Below, piece by piece: positions 1 through 9,984 of a stretch of 64,000 bases of DNA. How positions within the stretch are numbered: the first letter of the stretch is position 1; each line of letters begins with the position of its first letter. The position numbers and the translations under genes are program-made. The notes under the pieces are model-generated. The model made no database searches. It was given only the letters and a program-made list of their open reading frames with translations, and was not told the DNA's origin. This DNA is from Aquipseudomonas alcaligenes (GTDB lineage: Bacteria > Pseudomonadota > Gammaproteobacteria > Pseudomonadales > Pseudomonadaceae), in the NCBI RefSeq assembly GCF_003205495.1, contig NZ_QJRX01000005.1:62001-126000 (forward strand), written 5' to 3'.

Positions 1-55
1 GCCGGCAATTGTAGCCGCCACCAGCCACCGCTGTCAGGGCCGCAGGGCCCGTGGA

Positions 56-86
56 TTTAACCTGCGCGGCACTATCGGCTTATAAT
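56..86 (+). promoter_or_regulatory. Putative sigma-70 promoter of rlmE
   Basis: A perfect TATAAT -10 hexamer lies at 81-86, about 75 nt before the rlmE start. The best upstream -35 candidate (TTTAAC at 56-61) is poor and its spacing is 19 nt, so only the -10 is convincing. Nothing else recognisable is present in bases 1-159. Confidence 0.45.
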
Positions 87-159
87 CGCCGCCACTTTGC
101 GCCCCTGCCCGCTTTGCGGCGGCGCGCATCTCACCCGATTTCCCGTGCCTGGCCCCCTC

Positions 160-783
160 ATGAAACGCTCCAAAAGCAGCAGCCGCTGGCTGAACGAACA
201 CGTCAACGATCCTTACGTCAAACGCGCACAGAAGGACGGCTACCGCTCGCGTGCCAGTTACAAGCTGATCGAGCTGAACGAGAAGGACAAGCTGATCCGT
301 CCCGGCATGCTGGTCATGGACCTGGGTTCCGCGCCCGGCGGCTGGTCGCAGGTGGCCGGCAAGATCGTCGGCGAGCAAGGTCGGGTGATCGCCAGCGACA
401 TCCTGCCGATGGACCCGCTGGACAACGTCGACTTCATCCAGGGCGACTTCACCGAAGACAGTGTGTTCCAGCAGATCCTCGCCAAGCTGGACGGCCGCCA
501 GCCCGACCTGATCATCTCCGACATCGCCCCCAACATCAGCGGCGTCGCCGTTGCCGACCAGGCCTCGTCGATGTACCTGGTCGAGCTCACCCTCGACATG
601 GTGCGCCAGGTGCTCAAGCCCGGCGGCAACTATGCGGTCAAGGTGTTCCAGGGCGAAGGCTCCGAGGCCTTCCTGAAGGATGTGCGCAGCTCGTTCGAGA
701 AGGTGATGGTGCGCAAGCCGGAAGCCTCGCGACCGCGCTCGCGGGAGGTCTACCTGGTGGCCAAGGGCTTCAAGGGCGAATAG
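160..783 (+). CDS. rlmE: 23S rRNA (uridine-2'-O)-methyltransferase RlmE (FtsJ/RrmJ)
   Basis: Methylates the 2'-O of U2552 in the A-loop of 23S rRNA during late 50S assembly. The 207-residue protein shows the SAM-binding motif [12 protein letters not shown] and the family K-D-K-E catalytic residues in [21 protein letters not shown] and SREVYL. An in-frame ATG at 97 would add 21 residues with no family equivalent, so the ATG at 160, starting [10 protein letters not shown], was chosen. The gene stands alone between its own promoter and terminator. In the pseudomonads I know, rlmE sits beside ftsH and far from cysS, so this may be a relocated or second copy; that is inference from memory. Confidence 0.93.
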   Translation: MKRSKSSSRWLNEHVNDPYVKRAQKDGYRSRASYKLIELNEKDKLIRPGMLVMDLGSAPGGWSQVAGKIVGEQGRVIASDILPMDPLDNVDFIQGDFTEDSVFQQILAKLDGRQPDLIISDIAPNISGVAVADQASSMYLVELTLDMVRQVLKPGGNYAVKVFQGEGSEAFLKDVRSSFEKVMVRKPEASRPRSREVYLVAKGFKGE

Positions 784-802
784 GCCGCCGATGCACAGGC
801 AT

Positions 803-832
803 AAAAAAGCCGCTCGAATGAGCGGCTTTTTT
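803..832. terminator. Bidirectional rho-independent terminator between rlmE and cysS
   Basis: A perfect inverted repeat runs AAAAAAGCCGCTC, GAAT loop, GAGCGGCTTTTTT. The A-run and T-run flank the GC stem, so it can end transcription of rlmE (plus) and cysS (minus), which converge here. Confidence 0.93.
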
Positions 833-851
833 CATGGGGCGCGGCGCCGGC

Positions 852-2234
852 CTATTCGGCCAGGCGCCAGGTGGTGCCACCCTTGCCGTCTTCCAGCACC
901 ACGCCCATGGCGGTGAGCTGGTCGCGGATGCGGTCGCTTTCGGCCCAGTTCTTGTCGGCGCGGGCCTGCAGGCGCGCGGCAATCAGCGCGTCCACCGCAG
1001 CGGCATCGACCTTGCCGGCGGCGCCGGCCTGCAGGAAGGCCTCCGGCTCCAGCTGCAACACGCCGAGCACGCCGGCCAGCTGCTTGAGCTGGGCGGCCAG
1101 GCCGGCGGCGGCCTGTTCATCCGACTCGCGCAGGCGGTTGACCTCGCGGATCATCTCGAACAGCACGGCGCAGGCTTCCGGCGAGTTGAAGTCGTCGTCC
1201 ATCGCCGCACCGAAGCGCTCGACGAATTCCGCTCCACCGGCCGGTGCCGCTTCCGGCAGGCCCTTGAGGCCGTTGTAGAAGCGTTCCAGGGCGCCCTTGG
1301 CTTCCTTGAGGCTGTCTTCGGAGTAGTTGATCGGGCTGCGGTAGTGGCTGGACACCAGCAGGTAGCGCACCACTTCCGGGTGGTACTTCTCCAGCACCTC
1401 GCGGATGGTGAAGAAGTTGCCCAGACTCTTGGACATCTTCTCACCGTCCACGCGCACCGCGCCGGCGTGCATCCAGGCCTTGGCGTAGAGTTTGCCGGTG
1501 GCCGCCTCGCTCTGCGCGATCTCGTTCTCGTGGTGCGGGAACACCAGGTCCGGGCCGCCGCCGTGGATGTCGAAGGTCTCGCCCAGGCAGCAGGTGGACA
1601 TCACCGAGCACTCGATGTGCCAGCCCGGCCGGCCCTTGCCCCAGGGCGAATCCCAGCTCGGCTCGCCCGGCTTGGCGCCCTTCCACAGCACGAAGTCCAG
1701 CGGGTCTTCCTTGATCTCGTCGACCTCGATGCGCGCGCCGATCTTCAGCTCGTCGATCTTGCGACGGGACAGCTTGCCGTAGGTCTCGAACTTGGTGACG
1801 CGGTAGTACACGTCACCATTGCCCGGGGCGTAGGCAAAGCCCTTGTCGATCAGGGTCTGGATCATCTGGTGCATGCCGGCGATATGGCCGGTGGCGCGCG
1901 GCTCGATGTCCGGGCGCAGCACGGAAAGGCGCGCCTCGTCCTCGTGCATGGCGGCAATCATGCGCTCGACCAGCGCCTCGAACGGCTCGCCGTTCTCGTT
2001 GGCGCGCTTGATGATCTTGTCGTCAATGTCGGTGATGTTGCGCACATAGGTCACGTCATAGCCGCGCTGGCGCAGCCAGCGGGTGACCACGTCGAAGGCC
2101 ACCATCACGCGGGCATGGCCGATGTGGCAGAAGTCGTACACGGTCATGCCGCACACGTACATGCGCACGCTGTTGCCTTCCAGCGGCTGGAAAACGTCCT
2201 TGGTCTTGCTCAGGGTGTTGTAGATGGAAAGCAT
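852..2234 (-). CDS. cysS: Cysteinyl-tRNA synthetase
   Basis: Charges tRNA-Cys with cysteine using ATP. The 460-residue class I synthetase is full length. It shows the HIGH motif (CHIGHAR, about residue 37), the KMSKS loop ([10 protein letters not shown], about residue 265) and zinc-binding Cys/His in [10 protein letters not shown] and HIECSVMS. The ATG is preceded by GAGGAAAT at good spacing. It follows glnS on the same strand after 149 nt that contain a palindromic repeat, so the two may be co-transcribed. Confidence 0.97.
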   Translation of the reverse strand: MLSIYNTLSKTKDVFQPLEGNSVRMYVCGMTVYDFCHIGHARVMVAFDVVTRWLRQRGYDVTYVRNITDIDDKIIKRANENGEPFEALVERMIAAMHEDEARLSVLRPDIEPRATGHIAGMHQMIQTLIDKGFAYAPGNGDVYYRVTKFETYGKLSRRKIDELKIGARIEVDEIKEDPLDFVLWKGAKPGEPSWDSPWGKGRPGWHIECSVMSTCCLGETFDIHGGGPDLVFPHHENEIAQSEAATGKLYAKAWMHAGAVRVDGEKMSKSLGNFFTIREVLEKYHPEVVRYLLVSSHYRSPINYSEDSLKEAKGALERFYNGLKGLPEAAPAGGAEFVERFGAAMDDDFNSPEACAVLFEMIREVNRLRESDEQAAAGLAAQLKQLAGVLGVLQLEPEAFLQAGAAGKVDAAAVDALIAARLQARADKNWAESDRIRDQLTAMGVVLEDGKGGTTWRLAE

Positions 2235-2299
2235 CTTTAAATTTCCTCAAGAACGGCTTTCAAAGCAGCGAGCGAAGATCAGGCAAGGCGAAGCGGGGT

Positions 2300-2342
2300 G
2301 AGGAAGCGGAATGTACTGCAGTACATGAGCATTCCGAACCTC
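2300..2342. repeat. Intergenic imperfect palindrome between glnS and cysS
   Basis: Outer arms GAGG..GGAATG and CATTCC..CCTC flank a perfect 16-bp palindrome, ATGTACTGCAGTACAT, at 2311-2326. The A/T-rich centre and the lack of a T-run argue against a simple terminator. It resembles the small dispersed intergenic repeats common in Pseudomonas, but no second copy was found in this window. Confidence 0.6.
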
Positions 2343-2383
2343 GCTTCAACACAGCATGATCGAGCGCAGCAATTTGACAGCCG

Positions 2384-4051
2384 TTATTGCCCCCAGGAGT
2401 CGCGCAGGGTGACTGTACGGTTGAACACCGGCTTGCCCGGCTGGGTGTCCTTCAGGTCGGCGACGAAGTAGCCTTCGCGCTCGAACTGGAAGCGCTCTTC
2501 CGGCGCGGCGTTGGCCAGCGAGGGCTCGGCGCGGCAGCCAGTGAGGACGACCAGCGAATCCGGGTTGATGTTGTCGAGGAAGCTGCCGCCCTCCTCGCTC
2601 TTCTCCGGGTTGGCGGAGCGGAACAGGCGGTCGTATAGGCGCACTTCGCACTCGACGCTCTCGGCGGCCGGCACCCAGTGGATCACGCCCTTGACCTTGC
2701 GGCCTTCCGGGTTCTTGCCCAGGGTGTTCTCGTCGTAGGAGCAGCGCAGCTCGACGATATTGCCGGCGGCGTCCTTCACGGCTTCATCCGCGCGGATCAC
2801 GTAGCTGCCGCGCAGGCGCACTTCGCCGCCCGGGATCAGGCGCTTGAAGCCGTCCGGCGGGGTTTCCTCGAAGTCGCTGGCGTCGATGTAGATCTCGCGG
2901 CTGAACGGCAGCACGCGCACGCCCATGTCCTGCTTGGGGTGGCGCGGCAGTTCGAGGTTCTCGACCTTGCCTTCCGGGTAGTTGGTGATCACCACTTTCA
3001 GCGGCTTGAGTACGCACATGGCACGGGCAGCGTTGGCGTCCAGGTCCTCGCGGATGGCGAATTCCAGCATGCCGATGTCGACCACGCCGCCGGCGCGGTT
3101 GACGCCGATCATGTCGCAGAAGGTGCGGATCGAGGCCGGGGTGTAGCCACGGCGACGGTAGCCGGACAAGGTCGACATGCGCGGATCATCCCAGCCCTGC
3201 ACATGGCCTTCATCGACCAGCTGCTTGAGCTTGCGCTTGCTGGTGACGGTGTAGTTCAGGTTGAGGCGGGCGAATTCGTACTGGCGCGGCTGGGCCGGCA
3301 CCGACAGGTTGGCCAGGAACCACTCGTAGAGCGGGCGATGGTCCTCGAACTCCAAGGTGCAGATGGAGTGGGTGATGCCCTCGATGGCATCGGACTGGCC
3401 GTGGGTGAAGTCGTAGCTCGGGTAGATGCACCATTTGTCGCCGGTCTGGTGGTGATGGGCGTGGCGGATGCGGTAGAGGATCGGGTCGCGCAGGTTGATG
3501 TTCGGCGAGGCCATGTCGATCTTGGCGCGCAGCGAACGGGCGCCGTCCGGGAACTCGCCGGCCTTCATGCGCGCGAACAGGTCGAGGTTCTCTTCCACGC
3601 TGCGGTCGCGGAACGGGCTGTTCTTGCCCGGCTCGGTCAGGCTGCCGCGGTATTCGCGCATCTCGTCGGCGTTCAGGTCGCAGACGAAGGCCTTGCCGGC
3701 CTTGATCAGCTCGATGGCCCAGGCATGCAGCTGGTCGAAGTAGTTGGAGGCGTAGCGCTCCTCGCCGGCCCACTTGAAGCCCAGCCACTCGACATCGGCC
3801 TTGATCGCGTCGATGTATTCCTGGTCTTCCTTGGCCGGGTTGGTGTCGTCGAAACGCAGGTTGCACTCGCCACCGAATTCCTGGGCCAGGCCGAAGTTCA
3901 GGCAGATGCTCTTGGCGTGGCCAATGTGCAGGTAGCCGTTGGGCTCCGGCGGGAAGCGGGTGATGATCTTGCTGTGCTTGCCGCTGTCCAGGTCGGCCTG
4001 GACGATGGGGCGCAGGAAATTCGCGGCTTTTTCGACGGTGGGCTTGCTCAT
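2384..4051 (-). CDS. glnS: Glutaminyl-tRNA synthetase
   Basis: Attaches glutamine to tRNA-Gln. The 555-residue class I enzyme has the [14 protein letters not shown] signature near residue 40, the KMSKS-type loop (VTSKRKL) and the GWDDPRM and SGYRRRGY elements typical of GlnRS, followed by the beta-barrel anticodon-binding domain. The open frame extends 45 codons upstream, but those codons have no family counterpart. The ATG at 4051 has AAGGA upstream and begins [12 protein letters not shown], so it was chosen. It is divergent from ppiB. Confidence 0.97.
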   Translation of the reverse strand: MSKPTVEKAANFLRPIVQADLDSGKHSKIITRFPPEPNGYLHIGHAKSICLNFGLAQEFGGECNLRFDDTNPAKEDQEYIDAIKADVEWLGFKWAGEERYASNYFDQLHAWAIELIKAGKAFVCDLNADEMREYRGSLTEPGKNSPFRDRSVEENLDLFARMKAGEFPDGARSLRAKIDMASPNINLRDPILYRIRHAHHHQTGDKWCIYPSYDFTHGQSDAIEGITHSICTLEFEDHRPLYEWFLANLSVPAQPRQYEFARLNLNYTVTSKRKLKQLVDEGHVQGWDDPRMSTLSGYRRRGYTPASIRTFCDMIGVNRAGGVVDIGMLEFAIREDLDANAARAMCVLKPLKVVITNYPEGKVENLELPRHPKQDMGVRVLPFSREIYIDASDFEETPPDGFKRLIPGGEVRLRGSYVIRADEAVKDAAGNIVELRCSYDENTLGKNPEGRKVKGVIHWVPAAESVECEVRLYDRLFRSANPEKSEEGGSFLDNINPDSLVVLTGCRAEPSLANAAPEERFQFEREGYFVADLKDTQPGKPVFNRTVTLRDSWGQ

Positions 4052-4227
4052 GATGTCCTTAGGCTGAAGGGCGGCGACGGCCGAGACAGTAGGCCGGTCA
4101 AGACAAAGCCCGTATGATACCCAACCCGTCAACCCCCTGACAGCCGCAAAGCGACCGGGCGTGGCCTTTTGGCGCAAACGCGCCACCCTGCCCCCGCCGC
4201 CTTGCCCGAATTCGAGAGTGCTACTCC

Positions 4228-4722
4228 ATGATCAAGCTGCATACCAACCACGGCGTCATCACCCTGGAACTATTCGAAGACAAGGCCCCGGAAACCGCGG
4301 CCAACTTCAAGGAATACGTGAAGAGCGGCCACTACGACGGCACCGTGTTCCACCGCGTGATCAGCAACTTCATGATCCAGGGCGGCGGTTTCGAGCCGGG
4401 CATGAAGCAGAAGCCGACCCGCGCGCCGATCAAGAACGAGGCCAACAACGGCGTCTCCAACAAGGTCGGCACCATCGCCATGGCCCGCACCATGGACCCG
4501 CACTCGGCCTCCGCGCAGTTCTTCATCAACGTCGCCGACAACGGTTTCCTCGACCACACCGCGCCGACCATGCAGGGCTGGGGCTACGCCGTGTTCGGTC
4601 AGGTGACCGAGGGCATGGACGTGGTCGAGAAGATCAAGGGCGTGGCCACCACCATGAAGTCCGGCCACCAGGACGTGCCGGTGGAAGACGTGGTGATCGA
4701 GAAGGCCGAAATCGTCGAGTGA
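4228..4722 (+). CDS. ppiB: Cytoplasmic peptidyl-prolyl cis-trans isomerase (cyclophilin) PpiB
   Basis: Catalyses cis-trans isomerisation of prolyl peptide bonds. The 164-residue single-domain cyclophilin has the family core [13 protein letters not shown], with the catalytic Arg in FHRV, and the [10 protein letters not shown] motif. There is no signal peptide, so it should act in the cytoplasm. lpxH starts 4 nt after its stop, which indicates an operon. Confidence 0.96.
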   Translation: MIKLHTNHGVITLELFEDKAPETAANFKEYVKSGHYDGTVFHRVISNFMIQGGGFEPGMKQKPTRAPIKNEANNGVSNKVGTIAMARTMDPHSASAQFFINVADNGFLDHTAPTMQGWGYAVFGQVTEGMDVVEKIKGVATTMKSGHQDVPVEDVVIEKAEIVE

Positions 4723-4726
4723 TTCG

Positions 4727-5449
4727 ATGATCCTGCTGATCTCCGATCTGCACTTGGAAGAGCAACGCCCGGACATCACCCGGGCGTTTGTGCATTTCCT
4801 CGAGACCCGCGCCCGCCAGGCCGAGGCGCTGTATATCCTCGGCGACTTCTTCGAGGTGTGGGTCGGCGACGACGGCATGTCGCCCTTCCAGCACGACATC
4901 GCCCGCGCCCTGCGCGAGTTGAGCGATGCCGGCACGCGCATCTACCTGATGCACGGCAACCGCGATTTCCTTATCGGCCGCGCCTTCTGCCGCGCCGCCG
5001 GCTGCACCCTGCTGCAGGACCCGAGCCTGGTGCAGTTCAATGGCGAGCCGGTGCTGCTGATGCACGGCGACAGCCTGTGCACCCTTGATGTCGGCTATAT
5101 GAAGCTGCGTCGCCTGCTGCGCAACCCGCTCAGCCTGTTCATCCTGCGTAACCTGCCACTGACCACCCGCCGCAAGCTGGCGCGCAAGCTGCGCAGCGAG
5201 AGCCGCGCGCAAACGCGCATGAAGGCCCGCGAGATCATCGACGTCACCCCCGACGAAGTACCGCGCATCATGGCTGAGTATGGCGTGCGCACCCTGATCC
5301 ACGGCCATACCCATCGCCCCGCCGAACACCAGCTCGAGGTGAATGGCCAGAGCGCCCGACGCATCGTCCTCGGCGACTGGGACCGCCAGGGCTGGGCCCT
5401 GCAGATCGACGAGCAGGGTTTGCACCAGGCCCCCTTCCCGCTCGCCTGA
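4727..5449 (+). CDS. lpxH: UDP-2,3-diacylglucosamine diphosphatase LpxH
   Basis: Hydrolyses UDP-2,3-diacylglucosamine to lipid X and UMP in lipid A synthesis, at the inner membrane surface. The 240-residue calcineurin-like phosphoesterase shows every metal motif: SDLHL (D7, H9), GDFFE (D40), GNRDF (N79), HGD (H113) and GHTHRP (H194, H196). It is packed against ppiB and is the last gene of that operon. Confidence 0.96.
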   Translation: MILLISDLHLEEQRPDITRAFVHFLETRARQAEALYILGDFFEVWVGDDGMSPFQHDIARALRELSDAGTRIYLMHGNRDFLIGRAFCRAAGCTLLQDPSLVQFNGEPVLLMHGDSLCTLDVGYMKLRRLLRNPLSLFILRNLPLTTRRKLARKLRSESRAQTRMKAREIIDVTPDEVPRIMAEYGVRTLIHGHTHRPAEHQLEVNGQSARRIVLGDWDRQGWALQIDEQGLHQAPFPLA

Positions 5450-5547
5450 GCGACGAGAGACGCGCCACATACCGGCACGGTGCCACTTGACGCTCCCGCG
5501 GAGCCTGCGCAGCATGCGCGCACCTTTCCCGCAGTCAAGGATCGATC

Positions 5548-6897
5548 ATGGAAATCCCCGCCACCCCCGCCCCCAAATCCCTGTTCAAGTACGTCGGCGT
5601 GCCCGTGCTGGTCGCCGCCATCGGCTTCATCGGCTTCAACGGCATTTTCTTCTACAACGAAGCCGGCTTCGCCACCCATGTGCGGACCATCTTCGGCGAA
5701 GAGAAGATCGTCGACGACGTCGGCTACGCCACCAAGTGGTTCGGCCGCGCCACGCCCTGGAAGAAGGCACTGAGCGTGCAGTCGGTGCTGATCGCCGGCA
5801 ACGAGATCGACGACAGCAGCGACAACGACAGCCTGGGCGCCACCATCGAGGCTTTCCCCATCGTCTTCCTCGGCAACGTCGACGCCAAGGTCGAGTCCTC
5901 GGCGCGCTTCCGCCTGCCCGGCGGCGACCAGTTCCTGAAGATCGCCCAGGAGTACCGCAACCCGGAAAACTTCATCAAGACCGCGCTGGTGCCGGCGATC
6001 AAGGAAACCCTGCAAGCCACCGCCTCGCTGATGAGCGCCGACGACTACTACGCCGGCGCCCGCAGCGAGTTCGCCGCCGAGTTCGAGAACCAGCTCAACG
6101 ACGGCCTGTACCTGATCAAGCGCAAGGAAGTGCGCGGCCCGCGCGGCCACCTGCCGAGCCAGACCGCGATCCTCCAGGCCGGCACCGAACAGGGCAACTT
6201 CGGCGACAACAACGCCAGCCAGTTCGTCACCGAGAAGGTGGTGGATGACAAGGGCATCCCGGTGCGCAAGCAGCAGCAGTTCCGCAAGTATGGCGTGGAA
6301 GTGGTCGAGGCGCGCATCACCAACGTCGACCCCAACCCGCAGTACAAGCAGCGCATGGTCAAGGTCCAGCAGGCACTGGCCGAACTGGCCGTGGCCCGGC
6401 AGAACCGCCTGAAGGAAGAGGAAGAGAAGCTGCTGGTCACCGCCCGCGGCGAGAAGGAAGTCGAGGCCCGCCGCCAGGAAACCCTGCGCGACCAGATCGA
6501 ACAGACCACCCAGGCCGAGACCGAGAAGCAGCTGGCCGTGATCAACGCCGAGCGCGAGAAGCAGCGCGCCGAGATCGAGAAGCAGACCGCCGAACTGCTG
6601 CGTGACAAGGCGGCGATCACCGCCGATGCCACCAAGATCACTGCCGATGCCGAAGCCTACGCGCGCAAGGCGGTGATCGAGGCGGACGGCGCCCTGCAGC
6701 CCAAGCTCGACGCCCTGGTACAGATCAACAAGGTGTGGGCCGAGGCCGCCTCCCAGGCACCGGTGCCGGGCGTGATGATGGGCGGCGCCGGCAACGGCGC
6801 CAGTGCCAGCCGCCAGGACGAGATCGGCCAATTGATGGGCATTCTCGCCACCAAGGCCGCCCGCGACCTGTCGCTGGACATGAAGGTCAAGGAATAA
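5548..6897 (+). CDS. SPFH/Band-7 domain membrane protein
   Basis: This 449-residue protein has one N-terminal transmembrane helix (about residues 14-32), an SPFH/Band-7-like region (about 35-270), and then a long charged Ala/Glu/Lys/Arg-rich coiled coil (about 270-390). The C-terminus is Gly/Ala-rich. This is the architecture of flotillin/stomatin proteins, which oligomerise on membranes. No NfeD-type partner or protease lies next to it; neighbours are lpxH and a methyltransferase. A strong terminator follows, so it looks monocistronic. The specific function is unknown. Confidence 0.85.
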   Translation: MEIPATPAPKSLFKYVGVPVLVAAIGFIGFNGIFFYNEAGFATHVRTIFGEEKIVDDVGYATKWFGRATPWKKALSVQSVLIAGNEIDDSSDNDSLGATIEAFPIVFLGNVDAKVESSARFRLPGGDQFLKIAQEYRNPENFIKTALVPAIKETLQATASLMSADDYYAGARSEFAAEFENQLNDGLYLIKRKEVRGPRGHLPSQTAILQAGTEQGNFGDNNASQFVTEKVVDDKGIPVRKQQQFRKYGVEVVEARITNVDPNPQYKQRMVKVQQALAELAVARQNRLKEEEEKLLVTARGEKEVEARRQETLRDQIEQTTQAETEKQLAVINAEREKQRAEIEKQTAELLRDKAAITADATKITADAEAYARKAVIEADGALQPKLDALVQINKVWAEAASQAPVPGVMMGGAGNGASASRQDEIGQLMGILATKAARDLSLDMKVKE

Positions 6898-6915
6898 GCG
6901 CCCGCCGCCTCAGCG

Positions 6916-6946
6916 AACGCCCCGCACCCGCGGGGCGTTTTGTTTT
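6916..6946 (+). terminator. Rho-independent terminator of the SPFH gene
   Basis: A 10-bp stem AACGCCCCGC / GCGGGGCGTT with loop ACCC is followed by TTGTTTT. The T-rich side lies only on the plus strand, so it serves the upstream SPFH gene. Confidence 0.88.
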
Positions 6947-6953
6947 GCGCGGA

Positions 6954-7889
6954 TCAGGCCGAGAACAGCAGCGCCTTGAGCGCCGCATCGGGGTCACTGT
7001 CGGCGAACTCCGGCGGATTGGCCAGGCGCTCGACAAAGCGCAGCGCCGGAGCCTCGCGGGCCATCTCGGCGATGAGGAAATCCGGCGTGATCGCCGGGTC
7101 GTTGCAGCAGGCCAGCACCCGCCCCGACGGCGTCAGCAGCTCCGGCAGACGGCGCATGATCCGGGCGTAGTCGCGGCTGAGAATGAAGCTGCCCTTCTGG
7201 AAGCTCGGCGGGTCGACGATGATCAGGTCGAAGGGGCCTTCGCGGCGCAGCTTGCCCCAGGAGTTGAACAGGTCGTGGCCGAGAAAGCTCACCCGCGAAA
7301 GCTCGTGGCCGTTCAGCCGGTGGTTGTCGCGGCCGCGGCTCAGGGCCGGGCGCGACATGTCCAGGTTGACCACCCGCGCGGCGCCGCCGGCGATGACCGC
7401 CACGGAGAAGCCGCAGGTGTAGGCGAACAGGTTGAGCACCACCTGCCCGGCTGCCTGCCGACGCACCCACTGGCGCCCCAGGCGCATGTCGAGGAACAGC
7501 CCGCTGTTCTGCTTGCGACCCAGGTCGAGGCGGTAACGCAGGCCGTCCTCGACGATCTCGCAGCCGTCGATGGCCTCGCCCTGCAGGTACTCGGTGGCGC
7601 TGTCGGCGCGGTAGCGGTGCTGCAGCAGCAGGTGCGAGGCAGCGCTGCTGCGCCAGGCCGGCGAGGCGGCGAACTCGCGCAGCATCCGCTGCAGATCGGC
7701 CAACTGCTGCGCCTGCGGCTCGCGGAACAGCGTCACCAGCAACACGCCCTGCAGCCAGTCGACGGTGAGCTGCTCCAGCCCCGGCCACTGCCGGCCACGC
7801 CCATGAAACAGGCGACGGGCCTCATGCGGCAAGTCGCCGAAGGCGACGCTCAGGTGCTGCTGCAGGGTAGCGATGGCGGCGGGAGTCAT
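6954..7889 (-). CDS. RlmI-like class I SAM-dependent methyltransferase
   Basis: The 311-residue protein has a Rossmann methyltransferase core with the SAM site NLFAYTCGFSVA and the catalytic DPPSFQKG loop typical of the RlmI/YccW (COG1092) family. It lacks the N-terminal PUA domain of RlmI, having instead about 90 residues of unassigned sequence, so the exact RNA target cannot be named. Nucleotide methylation of rRNA is likely from the family. It converges on the SPFH gene, with its stop a few bases from that gene's terminator. Confidence 0.85.
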   Translation of the reverse strand: MTPAAIATLQQHLSVAFGDLPHEARRLFHGRGRQWPGLEQLTVDWLQGVLLVTLFREPQAQQLADLQRMLREFAASPAWRSSAASHLLLQHRYRADSATEYLQGEAIDGCEIVEDGLRYRLDLGRKQNSGLFLDMRLGRQWVRRQAAGQVVLNLFAYTCGFSVAVIAGGAARVVNLDMSRPALSRGRDNHRLNGHELSRVSFLGHDLFNSWGKLRREGPFDLIIVDPPSFQKGSFILSRDYARIMRRLPELLTPSGRVLACCNDPAITPDFLIAEMAREAPALRFVERLANPPEFADSDPDAALKALLFSA

Positions 7890-7949
7890 GGTGTTCGTGG
7901 CTGGCGGCTGGGCGCCGCATTCTATGCCAGGCGCCTGGCAATCGCGGGC

Positions 7950-7985
7950 AAAAAAAACGGCCCATCACCAGCAGGTGTGGGCCGT
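7950..7985 (-). terminator. Rho-independent terminator downstream of putP
   Basis: On the minus strand a stem ACGGCCCA.CACC / GGTG.TGGGCCGT with one bulge is followed by a run of eight T. It lies about 110 nt after the putP stop and before the methyltransferase start, so it should end putP transcription. Confidence 0.85.
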
Positions 7986-8096
7986 AAAGCACTAACGGGT
8001 CGTGCGTGGTGCCCGGCGGCGCCCGATGAGGGATGGGCGCTGCAGGGCTGAACGCGCGACTGGACGACCGGCCAGCCGCGCGGGGGGTAGCTGCCC

Positions 8097-9587
8097 TTAG
8101 ATATGGGCGTCCTGGTATTCCTTCTCGGCTTCGTCGAAACGCTTGTGCATGGCGCTGGACGGAGCATTGCCGATGCGGCTGAAGATGACGATGGCGAGGG
8201 TGGCCAGGATGAAGCCCGGGATGATTTCGTACAGGCCCAGACCGATCCAGTTCTTCCACACCACCACGGTCACCGCACCGACGATCATGCCGGCCAGGGC
8301 ACCGTTGCGGGTCATGCCCTTCCACAGCACGGAGAGGATCACCACCGGACCGAAGGCGGCACCGAAGCCTGCCCAGGCGTAGGACACCAGGCCCAGCACG
8401 CGGTTTTCCGGGTTGGAAGCCAGCAGGATGGCGATCACCGCGACCAGCAGCACCATGGCGCGACCGACCCAGACCAGCTCGCTCTGGCTGGCGCCCTTGC
8501 GCAGGAAGGCCTTGTAGAAGTCCTCGGTCAGGGCACTGGAGCAGACCAGCAGCTGGCAGCTCAGGGTGGACATCACCGCGGCCAGGATGGCGGACAGCAG
8601 AATGCCGGCGATCCACGGATTGAACAGGATCTTCGACAGCTCGATGAACACGCGCTCCGGGTTCTCGCTGACCGGGCCGGCCAGTGCCGGGTTGGCCTGG
8701 AAGTAGGCGATACCGAAGAAGCCGACGGCCACGGCGCCGCCCAGGCAGAGGATCATCCAGGTCATGGAGATGCGACGGGCAGCCGGGATCGACTTGACCG
8801 AGTCGGCGGCCATGAAGCGCGCCAGGATGTGCGGCTGGCCGAAATAGCCCAGCCCCCAGGCCATCAGCGAGATCACGCCGACGAAGGTGGCGCCCTTGAG
8901 CATGTCGAAGTTGGTGGCGTCCTTCAGCTCGATGGCGGCGAAGGTGGTGTCCATGCCGCCGGTGGCGATCATCACCATCACCGGCGTGAGGATCAGGGCG
9001 AAGATCATCAGGGTGGCCTGCACGGTGTCGGTCCAGCTCACCGCCAGGAAGCCACCGATGAAGGTGTAGGCGATGGTGGCGGCGGCGCCGGCCCACAGGG
9101 CGGTCTCGTAGCTCATGCCGAAGGTGCTTTCGAACAGGCGGGCACCGGCGACCACGCCGGAGGCGCAGTAGATGGTGAAGAACACCAGGATCACCAGGGC
9201 CGAGAAGATGCGCAGGATGCGGCTGTTGTCCTCGAAGCGGTTGGTGAAGTAGTCCGGCAGGGTCAGGGCGTTGCCGTTGTGCTCGGTCTGCACGCGCAGA
9301 CGGCCGGCGACGAACAGCCAGTTGAGGTAGGCACCGACAATCAGGCCGATGGCGATCCAGCTCTCGGAGATACCGGCGACGAAGATGGCGCCCGGCAGGC
9401 CCATCAGCAGCCAGCCGCTCATGTCGGAAGCGCCGGCCGACAGCGCGGTGACGAAGCTGCCGATGCTGCGGCCACCGAGAATGTAGTCGGACAGGTTCTT
9501 GGTACGCAGGTAGGCGATGAGACCGATCAGCACCATCGCGGCGATATACACCACGAACGTGATCAGCATGGGGGTACTGGCTGTCAT
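8097..9587 (-). CDS. putP: Sodium/proline symporter PutP
   Basis: Imports proline with sodium. The 496-residue protein has about 13 hydrophobic segments and clear solute:sodium symporter features, including GGRSIGSFVTALSAGASD in the second helix region and AGISESWIAIGL. The length fits PutP (about 500). It is monocistronic, and putA is not adjacent. A GAGAGGG sequence about 10 nt upstream supports the ATG at 9587. Confidence 0.95.
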   Translation of the reverse strand: MTASTPMLITFVVYIAAMVLIGLIAYLRTKNLSDYILGGRSIGSFVTALSAGASDMSGWLLMGLPGAIFVAGISESWIAIGLIVGAYLNWLFVAGRLRVQTEHNGNALTLPDYFTNRFEDNSRILRIFSALVILVFFTIYCASGVVAGARLFESTFGMSYETALWAGAAATIAYTFIGGFLAVSWTDTVQATLMIFALILTPVMVMIATGGMDTTFAAIELKDATNFDMLKGATFVGVISLMAWGLGYFGQPHILARFMAADSVKSIPAARRISMTWMILCLGGAVAVGFFGIAYFQANPALAGPVSENPERVFIELSKILFNPWIAGILLSAILAAVMSTLSCQLLVCSSALTEDFYKAFLRKGASQSELVWVGRAMVLLVAVIAILLASNPENRVLGLVSYAWAGFGAAFGPVVILSVLWKGMTRNGALAGMIVGAVTVVVWKNWIGLGLYEIIPGFILATLAIVIFSRIGNAPSSAMHKRFDEAEKEYQDAHI

Positions 9588-9984
9588 GGGAGGATGCCCT
9601 CTCGCTTGTTGTTATGGCCGCAGTGTTGACCGCGACGTGGTTGGCAAATGCGCCCGCTTGTGGCGGGAGCCTGAAGGCCAGGGTCGTGCGGCCCTGACTT
9701 GGAAGACTGACGCCCGCTGCCGGCGCCGCATCACGCCGCTTCCCTCCCGGAAGCGACAGCGGAGCACAGGCGCAATCCCACGGATTCGGGGGGCCGCAGC
9801 GGTGCTCCGTTCTTTCGGTGTAGCCCAGCCCCGAGGCAGCGCAAGCGCAGGCCCCGAATGCGGGATGCAGGACTCTAGTGACAGGGGGATGACCGCTTCT
9901 TGCGAAAGACTCCGGAGTTTTTGCAAAAAACTCCGGAAGCGGGAACTTTCCGCCGCGACCAGTGACGCCGCGGCAGCGCCGACC
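9588..9984. other. 397-nt intergenic region, no gene recognised
   Basis: This gap lies upstream of putP and downstream of the minus-strand binding-protein gene, so it should carry the putP promoter; no clear -35/-10 pair stands out. The only open frames are low-complexity shadows. It contains a small hairpin near 9679-9695 and the ACTCCGGA repeats listed separately. Confidence 0.6.
9909..9937. repeat. ACTCCGGA inverted/direct repeat cluster
   Basis: A perfect 12-bp inverted repeat TCCGGAGTTTTT / AAAAACTCCGGA (9911-9922, 9926-9937) has a 3-nt centre. ACTCCGGA also occurs as a direct repeat at 9909 and 9930, two helical turns apart. It could be a terminator for the upstream minus-strand gene or a protein-binding site. 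No T-run follows the stem on either strand. Confidence 0.5.

Noticed and set aside
834..2240. Long open frame opposite cysS, and similar ones opposite glnS (2678-4117) and lon (50079-52097)
   Set aside because: Mirror frames of conserved minus-strand genes without any family motif.
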